64,000 nt of DNA from Forficula auricularia (taxonomy: Eukaryota > Arthropoda > Insecta > Dermaptera > Forficulidae). The stretch spans positions 11,022,039 to 11,086,038 of the forward strand of contig JALMQS010000225.1 of assembly GCA_024734495.1 (NCBI GenBank), given 5' to 3'. The notes beneath the pieces are model-generated. The model was not told where the DNA came from, did not search any database, and was given only the letters and a program-made list of their open reading frames with translations. Position numbers and translations under genes: made by a program. Below, in pieces: positions 56,133-64,000 of the stretch. Numbering within the stretch: the stretch's first letter is position 1; each line of letters opens with the position of its first letter.

Positions 56133-56176
56133 TAGAGACTATAGTTTCGAAGGCATAGCCTTCATCATCAGTCTAT
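56133..56176 (-). ncRNA. Hammerhead ribozyme motif (left arm of PLE)
   Basis: Minus strand: CTGATGA (56165-56171), stem II GAAGGC-TAT-GCCTTC, GAAA (56145-56148), stem III CTATAG, TC, then TCTA able to pair with TAGA before the core (stem I). Confidence 0.8.
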
Positions 56177-56331
56177 CACAAATATTTCAAATTAGTTACA
56201 AATTAAGATTTATACATAGAAAATTTGAAAAATATATAATGTCTTTTTCTTCATGTTTCTTCTTGGGAGTTTAGAATATACCTGGATCAATATCTGGGTT
56301 ACTCTTTTGTTTAGGTATTTTCTAAAGAGTT

Positions 56332-57678
56332 TTACCTGAATGAATGGAATGTTTTTAAAAAAGGGTCATTGATAATTTCTAGTTTTTCATTTAAAGATTC
56401 AATTGGGCTTTTTTCCAAGGATTTTAATATTTCAATGGATTCTTTTAAAGAAAGAATTAAGGGGTCATTGACTTCTTTGATCAATTTAATTTTGGATTGA
56501 TCTGGAAAACTATGATTGTTAGCATTTAAATGCCCTGCAAATGCATAATTTTCATATTTTAATTTGTAGGCTCTCTTGTGTTCATTGATCCTAATAGATA
56601 AATTTCTTTCCGTTTTTCCTATATAAGTTGCATTGCAATCTTGGCATGTCAATTTATATACACCGGATTTTTCATTTTCCGGAATTTTATCTTTAATTTG
56701 ACTTAATTCACTTCCTAATGTATATGGTGATCTAAAGATTGTTGCGTACCTAAAGATTTTAATTTATGCTTTATTCTTTCGGACATCTTACCATAATATG
56801 GTAATATTAGTTTTGGCAGATCTTTAATTTGGGAATTTTGTGAATAGATTAAATTTAAATTTGATTTTTGAATTTTACCTTTTAATATTTGATCTATTAA
56901 ATTGCTTTCATAACCATTATTTATAGCTATTTCTTTGATTATCTCTAGTTCTGTTAAAAAATGCTCTTTCTTTAATGGGATACTATTTAAACGGTGGATC
57001 ATTGAATGGAATGCTGCTAATTTATGTGACATTGGTCGACAAGCCATGTTGTGAATTACGGTATCTGTAGATGTATCTTTCCTATAAATTTCGAATGTGT
57101 GTTTATTTTCTTCAATTTTAATTTTAAGGTCTAAATAATTTAATGTTTTTTCTTTTTCTTTTTCTACGGTAAATTTGATTTTTTCATGTAATGAATTTAT
57201 ATGTTTTATGAATTTATTGAGAATTCTTTCAGTCCCTGTCCATAAGACAATCACATCGTCAACATATCTATAATAATATTTGATATATTGAGAGAATTCG
57301 CACTTTATATTTAAAAATTGTTTTTCGAAATGTTTTAGGAAAATTTCGGCAAATAATGGTGACAGAGGGTTTCCGATTGCTAAACCATTTTTTTGTTCAT
57401 AAAATTTATCATTGTATTGGAAAAAATTGTGATTTAGACATAACTCCATTAAATCACTTAGGTCTGTTTTTCTTTTATGTTCAAATTTGGACATGTATAA
57501 ATTATCTGGTCAACTAGGTCTTTTGTTTCTGAAGGGGGGACGTTTGTAAATAAACTTATGATATCTAAAGAGATTAATTTTGCGTTATTGGGGATATCTA
57601 TGTTTTTAATTTTATTTATTAAGTCTAATGAATTTAAAATTGAGTGATCTGGTTGAAAATTAGTTTTTTCTTTGAAGA
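56332..57678 (-). pseudogene. PLE reverse transcriptase / GIY-YIG, left copy
   Basis: Same protein as the right arm but split into frames 57494-56715 and 56652-56332. Single-base differences in homopolymers break it: A5 instead of A6 at about 57473, and G2 instead of G3 at about 56752. At about 57533 it keeps C6, which is in frame, where the right arm has C5. RT motifs KNGLAIGNPLSPLFAEIF and YYRYVDDVIVLWTG and the nuclease YIGKTERNLSIRINEHK are intact. Confidence 0.9.
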
Positions 57679-57699
57679 TTTTATTTAAAGAGAAGAAAT

Positions 57700-59044
57700 T
57701 TTTAGAAAAAACTAATCTTCAACCAGATCACTCAATTTTAAATTCATTAGACTTAATAAATAAAATTAAAAACATAGATATCCCCAATAACGCAAAATTA
57801 ATCTCTTTAGATATCATAAGTTTATTTACAAACGTCCCCCTTCAGAAACAAAAGACCTAGTTGACCAGATAATTTATACATGTCCAAATTTGAACATAAA
57901 AGAAAAAACAGACCTAAGTGATTTAATGGAGTTATGTCTAAATCACAATTTTTTCCAATACAATGATAAATTTTATGAACAAAAAAATGGTTTAGCAATC
58001 GGAAACCCTCTGTCACCATTATTTGCCGAAATTTTCCTAAAACATTTCGAAAAACAATTTTTAAATATAAAGTGCGAATTCTCTCAATATATCAAATATT
58101 ATTATAGATATGTTGACGATGTGATTGTCTTATGGACAGGGACTGAAAGAATTCTCAATAAATTCATAAAACATATAAATTCATTACATGAAAAAATCAA
58201 ATTTACCGTAGAAAAAGAAAAAGAAAAAACATTAAATTATTTAGACCTTAAAATTAAAATTGAAGAAAATAAACACACATTCGAAATTTATAGGAAAGAT
58301 ACATCTACAGATACCGTAATTCACAACATGGCTTGTCGACCAATGTCACATAAATTAGCAGCATTCCATTCAATGATCCACCGTTTAAATAGTATCCCAT
58401 TAAAGAAAGAGCATTTTTTAACAGAACTAGAGATAATCAAAGAAATAGCTATAAATAATGGTTATGAAAGCAATTTAATAGATCAAATATTAAAAGGTAA
58501 AATTCAAAAATCAAATTTAAATTTAATCTATTCACAAAATTCCCAAATTAAAGATCTGCCAAAACTAATATTACCATATTATGGTAAGATGTCCGAAAGA
58601 ATAAAGCATAAATTAAAATCTTTAGGGTACGCAACAATCTTTAGATCACCATATACATTAGGAAGTGAATTAAGTCAAATTAAAGATAAAATTCCGGAAA
58701 ATGAAAAATCCGGTGTATATAAATTGACATGCCAAGATTGCAATGCAACTTATATAGGAAAAACGGAAAGAAATTTATCTATTAGGATCAATGAACACAA
58801 GAGAGCCTACAAATTAAAATATGAAAATTATGCATTTGCAGGGCATTTAAATGCTAACAATCATAGTTTTCCAGATCAATCCAAAATTAAATTGATCAAA
58901 GAAGTCAATGACCCCTTAATTCTTTCTTTAAAAGAATCCATTGAAATATTAAAATCCTTGGAAAAAAGCCCAATTGAATCTTTAAATGAAAAACTAGAAA
59001 TTATCAATGACCCTTTTTTAAAAACATTCCATTCATTCAGGTAA
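57700..59044 (+). CDS. PLE reverse transcriptase with GIY-YIG endonuclease, 5'-truncated
   Basis: Main frame 57890-59044 (384 codons). Upstream, after a one-base shift at the C5 run (57836-57840), comes KLISLDIISLFTNVP (motif A). Then AIGNPLSPLFAEIFLKHF (motif B), YRYVDDVIVLWTG (motif C, YVDD), LNYLDLKIKIEENKHTFEI, a thumb, and a C-terminal GIY-YIG nuclease (SGVYKLTCQDCNATYIG, KTERNLSIRINEHK). That combination defines Penelope-like elements, which copy RNA into chromosomal breaks. The N-terminal third is missing because the palindrome junction cuts it off. Catalytic residues are intact, so loss is recent. Confidence 0.92.
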
Positions 59045-59199
59045 AACTCTTTAGAAAATACCTAAACAAAAGAGTAACCCAGATATTGATCCAGGTATAT
59101 TCCAAACTCCCAAGAAGAAACATGAAGAAAAAGACACCACACATTTTTCAAATCTTCTATGTACAAATCCTAATTTGTAACTAATTTGAAACATTTGTG

Positions 59200-59245
59200 A
59201 TAGACCGATGATGAAGGCCATGCCTTCGAAACTATAGTCTCTAGA
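59200..59245 (+). ncRNA. Hammerhead motif with core mutation (right arm of PLE)
   Basis: Box reads CCGATGA (59205-59211) instead of CTGATGA; stem II GAAGGC...GCCTTC, GAAA (59228-59231), CTATAG and TC are as in the left arm. The U4-to-C change should abolish cleavage. Confidence 0.75.
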
Positions 59246-59543
59246 AATAATTAAAAATTATTTTATTTAAAAAACAGAAGACTCTCTCATTTTATTTTAT
59301 TTTTAACCTAAAATCTAGAGTACTTTAAATGATTCTAGGATAGTAAAATTTAGCGTGCCGAACGAATGTGGGACATTAATAAAGGGAAAAATAAACAAAC
59401 CCATGCTTTCTCTCTATTATTCCCTTAATATGAAGGGGTAAACTTTTTAGTGTAAATTCACATTTACTATATGTGCATCTGCCCTAGAAGAGTATGGTGG
59501 TAGAATATGGAACACTTTTAAATGAAAAATTGAGAACCACATA

Positions 59544-60956
59544 GCCCAGGCAAATTAGACTTCTGCTGGCCAATAAATATGCAAAAGCTGGAAATAATTT
59601 TAATGGACGTTAGACATCCAAAATAAGAGTTAAATGAGTTGCGACGGTTTCTGGCTGGTGTTAAATTTTCGAGGGCCTAAAAACCAGGATTTTTTCAGAT
59701 TTTAGCTTATAACTCAAAAACAATTCTTCCTTCAGAAAATTGTACTCTTATCAAAATGTAAGAAAATAAAATTTCTCGTTGTATAACGTACTTAAAAGTT
59801 AAAAATTTTTAAGAAAAAAATAAAACCGACTTCAAAAAAATTAAATGCAACAAATAAAATACACTAAAAGGTATAAAATAATTATTATCTTATTTAGTTA
59901 CAACTAAACTACGAAATATTAACATGAAATTACTTTTTGAAGTCGGTGCCAAACAAACAATACCTATAAACGAGCGTACCCACCAAACGTACTAAGTAAG
60001 ATCCGTCGAGTGCGATTCATAAAAGGTATATGTTTGGCACCGACTTAAAAAGTAATTTCATGTTAATATTTCGTAGTTTAGTTGTAACTAAATAAGATAA
60101 TAATTATTTTACCTTTTTAGTGTATTTTATTTGTTGCATTTAATTTTTTGAAGTCGGTTTTATTTTTCTCTTTTAAGTGATGTTATTAATAGTGATCCTA
60201 TTATCAGAACTTGACCAAATTAATATTGAACCATCCCTAAGATACCCCCTTTCCAATAAAAAAAAGAATCATCGAAATCGGTTCATAAACAAAGAAGTTA
60301 GTCCTGAACAAACCTAACAAAAAAGGTCTAATACCTATGAAAAATGGGACCAATCGGAAGGTAGACTGGAAAAAAATTCAGTCGAATAGAGAACCTCCTC
60401 CTTTTTTTAAAGTCGGTTAAAATCGGTTCAGGCGTTTAGTCACAATATACCTTCAAAGATAGGCAATTTTTATCAACTTGGCGGAAAAGTGAATTATCAC
60501 AAGAAACCACTCAAATTTTTGCGGTCTTGACCACCATAATAGTTGCCAATGAGGTTGAAGTTTTTGAAAAACACTCATCCTATAAACTTGATTCTTGTCT
60601 AATTTTCTAGGAAATTTTGTTGGCTTGAAGTTTTACTTGAGCCACTTTTTTGTTAAAACTGTTAGATTTGAAGATATCCAACATTTTCCAAGATAGGACA
60701 TGATCCGAGTCATCAAAAGTGACTTTTTAAGCAAATGTCTAAAAATCATAGCTGTAGAACGCATCGTTTTTGAGTTAAAAGCGAAAAAGTTCAAAATTTT
60801 CGTGTTTTTTAGATCCTCAAAATTTTAGCACCAGCCCGAAACCGTCGCAAACTCATATAACTCTTATTTGGGGTACCTAAATTCGATTAAAAATATTTCC
60901 AGCTTGGCAATATTTATTGGCCAGCGCGGTCTTTTTTCGGTCTAATTTGCCTGTGC
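59544..60956. mobile_element. Long-TIR element, 1.4 kb, with nested foldback
   Basis: TA, then CCCAGGCAAATTAGAC at the left, GTCTAATTTGCCTGTG and TA at the right. Inverted homology extends ~130 bp inward (TGGCCAATAAATAT, GACGGTTTC). No transposase. Another foldback sits inside (59822-60160). Confidence 0.8.
59822..60160. mobile_element. Foldback with ACCGACTTCAAAAA ends
   Basis: Arms AAAACCGACTTCAAAAAAAT ... / inverse, ~135 bp each, around a unique centre (59960-60030). Related sequence appears at 60395-60425 (CCTCCTCC...AAAGTCGGTT) and again at 63903-64000. Confidence 0.88.
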
Positions 60957-61342
60957 TAATACAGTATATTTATTCTTTAAGCCCCTAAAATGAAGTGACG
61001 AATTTGTATAGTTTAAATCCACAACTAGTAAGTATGCTAATTGGTATGGTTGGTGGTAGATTTTAGGAGACTTATAAAAAAATCGAATAATTCTGAAATG
61101 AAAATGGAATTTGTATGGTTTAAATTCACATCTGGTAAAAAAACAATAATTTTATATCAAGATTAATATTAATAAAGTTTAATCAATGCTATCACTTCAG
61201 TTAAGATTAAATTTTTCCCTCTTTAACCACCTAAATAACCACATATTAGCTCTCAAAAATTAGCGAAATCCCTACCAAAATACTTTTGTAAAAAAAGGCC
61301 AAATTCGATTAAATACACCTTTTCCCGAAAAAAGTAGTAAGA

Positions 61343-61687
61343 TCTAATGTGCTGCCAAGTTGGCTTCACCAATACTAATTGTGTCATATGTACAATTAAA
61401 AACATGTTTTTATGTTTTCCATTTTACTCGTCGATCTAGATTCATGGATTCTATATTTTTAATTGAAATTATTTTCTTGAAACTTGTTACTCATTATTAC
61501 TAGGGTATATTTGGGACACATCTTAGAATGCGTAATAGCCAAGTTTCAGTAAAATAATTTCAATTAAAAATGTAGATTCCATGAATCTAGATCGAAAAAA
61601 ATAGAAGAAAACAATCGAAATTTATTCAAAATACTATTTTTCTCCACTCAATTAATATTGATCAAGTTAACTTGGCAGCACATTAGA
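61343..61687. mobile_element. Foldback element, 345 bp
   Basis: TCTAATGTGCTGCCAAGTT / AACTTGGCAGCACATTAGA at the ends and GATCTAGATTCATGGATTC / GAATCTAGATC inside. Confidence 0.85.
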
Positions 61688-61909
61688 CACTACTTTGTGG
61701 ACTTAATACTCCGGCTTCACGTTTCGTGCGTATCGAGTAGTTATTCTTAAACTATTTTTAAACTCATCTTGAATTTATTTGATTATCGATCGATTGAATT
61801 GTTTTGTTTATTCATCTACAAAATCAATAACGCCCCAATTTAGCTAAGAACAAATTTATCATGTCAATATGTAAATATATAGAAATAATGGAACCGTTAA
61901 TTTTTAATC

Positions 61910-62412
61910 TGTCCAAAAACATAAATGTGAAAAAGGGGCCAAGTTCGGTACAAACGGCTTCGCCGACAAAAGAGTTGAGATCTAAACGAGTACCAAGTTC
62001 CATAGCACAGCTTATATCATAGCTATAGGAATGTACAATGTTCTTCAGTTGATTTAAAAGAAAATTTGTTACATTCTTTGATATTGAATTTATAACTTGG
62101 CAAGTTATAATAGTCAATAACTTACGTTAACGTGATGATATTTAATACAAGCTTAAAATGTAGCTTTGCTAGTTGTTCTATTTTATACTATAAACAATTT
62201 AGTTGGATGTAAAACTTGCCAAGTTATAAATTTAATATCAAAGAACGCAAAAAATTTTCTTTTAAATCAATTGAAGAACGTTGTACATCCCTATAGCTAT
62301 GATTTAACCAACTCCTATGGAACTTGGTACCCATTTAGATCCCAACCCTTTTGTCGGCGAAGCCGTTTGTACCGAACTTGGCCGCTTTTTCACATTAATG
62401 TTTTTGAACAGA
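61910..62412. mobile_element. Foldback element, ~0.5 kb
   Basis: Arms of ~200 bp: AAGTTCGGTACAAACGGCTT / inverse, CTTGGCAAGTTATAA / TTATAACTTGGCAAG. The ORFs on both strands here are artefacts of the inverted sequence. Confidence 0.85.
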
Positions 62413-62506
62413 TATCATTAATTTCTGAATAGTTTTATCCTTTAATTTATCTAAATAATTTCATTTAAATTTTATTTATTTTCTTATAAAGACGGACTCA
62501 TCAATA

Positions 62507-62544
62507 CCCTGAAGAGGGAGAGAAAAAGTCTCCGAAACGTCGGA
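62507..62544 (+). ncRNA. Hammerhead ribozyme motif
   Basis: CTGAAGA (62509-62515), stem II GGAGA...TCTCC, GAAA (62534-62537), CGTC. Flanked by short inverted arms AAATTTTAT / ATAAAATTT. Same ribozyme type as 53935-53968. Confidence 0.72.
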
Positions 62545-62679
62545 ATTTGCATAAAATTTAAATAATTTATGGACTGCCTTTCATTATAATCTACTTATTA
62601 CATTTAAACATTTATATTAATAATTATTAAATATTTTTCATAAAATATCTGTTAAAAACCCGGTCGGTTTTTCATAAAT

Positions 62680-63120
62680 TTCACTCCTTCATTTCGGGCT
62701 CCGAAGAAGGGAAAGTTTCCGTTTTTCAATTTCTCCTTTATTTATGTGCCAAGCATTCTAGCTTGATTGTATTTTCACTATATGTTAATTAAGCCTATAA
62801 TAAATTTCACCCCTTCATTTTAGGTCCTGAAAAAGGGAAAGTTTCACTTTTTCGATTTTTTCCTTTTATTGTAGCCCAAACTCTACCATTTCAGCATTCT
62901 AGGATCAGGGGGAGTACTTAAGATTTTTAATATGGCAGTCAGTGAGTGAGTCAGTGTTAAAAATGGGACTTTTCAGACGTTAATAAATCAATAACTATAA
63001 TAGATTCATTCATGAAATTAGGGATTCTAGGTGTTCTAGTAGGCCTTATTAGGCATGTAAAATTTCAAGTGTGTAGATTTAAAAGTATTTGAGTTTTGGG
63101 GGGGTCGAATGTAGCCCGAA
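62680..63120. repeat. Short direct repeats, otherwise unassigned
   Basis: AAATTTCAC(T/C)CCTTCATTTCG and AAGGGAAAGTTTC recur ~128 bp apart (62680-62740 and 62808-62855). 62935-63110 resembles common insect noncoding repeats also hinted at 17985-18060. Confidence 0.5.
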
Positions 63121-63902
63121 ATGGTTCGTGTAAATATACACATGGCAGGTGCTTCGTCCGTTTTTCCGAACTTGGCTGACACACTGCAGTGTGTCTAGAT
63201 ATTAACATTTTTAAGAAAACGTATTATTTTTTATTGAATTATGAGTCTAAATGAAGGCGAGAGAAAGAGAAAATCGTATTAGTAAATATTAATTTCTTAA
63301 AGATAATACATATTCACCATATGTTTCTAATAACAATAGTGAGAAGATTAAAATTGGAATCATTAATACTTTCTTACACAAATATAACAATTTTTTGCTT
63401 AAAAGGTCAATTAGTGATTCATTAGTACAATTGAGACGATCAGAGATGAAGAGTTTCAGTTTAAACCAGAGCCAATTGGAATTAACTTCTTAAGTAATTT
63501 TAACTGGTCCAAGGCTAGAAGTATCAAATTTGTGAATGGATTACATTCCTTTATATTTAAATTCAATTTGAAAACAAATCAAGTAAACAGACTTCTCGAC
63601 AAGTCAAAACAAATATATTTTTCTTGTTTAAAATTATAGACTATTAAAAAGCAAAAAATAGACTGGCTAAATAAATCATCATTTTTGCGAATCATTTCAT
63701 ATTTTTTGCATACTTCTAAATTTAATGAGATCATTTTCAGACATCGCTTTGAATCTCTTTCTCTGTGTGTATGTGTGTGTGGTAGATATATCTTAAATGA
63801 GTAAATCTCAGGAAACGTACATTTAAAACTTAAGTATCGGTCTGGGATATCACTGGAAATATACTGGAACAAGAAAGATGAAATTTGGAGGGTAAAAAAA
63901 AT
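63121..63902. other. No feature recognised
   Basis: AT-rich; a short (GTGT)n tract near 63765-63782. Confidence 0.4.
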
Positions 63903-64000
63903 AATACCGACTTCAAAAAATTAAATGCATTAAATAAAATAATAAGAACTCAAAAATAAAATAAAATACACTAAAAGGTATAAAATAATTATCTAATTTA
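63903..64000 (+). mobile_element. Foldback with ACCGACTTCAAAAA end, cut by window edge
   Basis: ACCGACTTCAAAAAATTAAA, then ACACTAAAAGGTATAAAATA matches the left arm of 59822-60160. Confidence 0.75.

Larger units (their letters stand above)
56003..59322. mobile_element. Head-to-head PLE palindrome, 3.3 kb, with 12-bp target duplication
   Basis: AAATCTAGAGTA lies at 56003-56014 and 59311-59322. Between them, two nearly identical inverted arms (about 56062-57678 and 57700-59314) meet at about 57690. Each holds a 5'-truncated Penelope-like ORF and, near its outer end, a hammerhead motif. The left side alone has a ~47-nt tail (56015-56061). The pair therefore inserted as a single unit. It lies upstream of the first visible SLC7 exon, probably within an intron. 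Confidence 0.92.

Noticed and set aside
61824..62432. Two similar ORFs of ~90 codons on opposite strands
   Set aside because: They are the two arms of one foldback; no family resemblance.

Overview
The window is a stretch of AT-rich animal nuclear DNA, most likely from an insect. The evidence is GT-AG introns, metazoan genes, and a very dense mix of non-LTR retrotransposons, Penelope-like elements (PLEs), Helitron/Helentron-like elements, hAT, piggyBac and Tc1/mariner relics, SINEs and foldback MITEs. I cannot name the species; the LINE families and the base composition would suit a hemipteran, but that is a guess.

Two host genes are recognisable and converge tail to tail near 39.6-39.9 kb. 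On the plus strand is a seven-exon ZZZ3 homologue (26525-39592; Myb/SANT plus ZZ zinc finger, subunit of the ATAC histone acetyltransferase complex). On the minus strand are eight 3' exons of an SLC7 (L-type/heteromeric) amino-acid transporter light chain (55039 down to 39920). Its first exon(s) lie beyond the window or further up than I can recognise. Both genes are split by repeat-filled introns. A third, weaker locus on the minus strand at about 6.1-10.3 kb looks like a cluster of very short, partly duplicated exons of unknown product.

Region by region: 0-5 kb has a MITE, LINE 3' ends, an RTE-like reverse transcriptase fragment and a hammerhead foldback. 5.7-11.7 kb has the microexon cluster, a SINE and a LINE tail. 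11.7-16.7 kb has two tandem Helentron-associated (HINE-like) elements, each carrying an array of ~120-bp repeats. 17-25 kb has foldbacks, a TIR transposon with an AT-hook ORF, and an endonuclease domain of Helentron type. 26-39 kb is ZZZ3 with LINE, hAT and SINE insertions. 40-55 kb is the SLC7 gene with MITEs, a piggyBac copy, a mariner relic and HINEs. 56-59.3 kb is a 3.3-kb palindrome of two PLE copies. 59.5-63 kb is nested foldbacks.

The most interesting signal is a recurring architecture. Several unrelated-looking foldback elements (18366-18585, 35366-35941, 36178-36453, 43503-43766, 2307-2564, 51636-52633, 53232-53390) and the coding PLE palindrome itself (56015-59310) consist of two inverted arms, usually with hammerhead-ribozyme cores pointing outward in one or both arms, a one-sided tail of about 30-50 nt, and direct target duplications of 11-18 bp. 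In several families the tail carries the same conserved motif even though the arms differ completely. This suggests a shared PLE-type mobilisation machinery moving ribozyme-bearing palindromic units.
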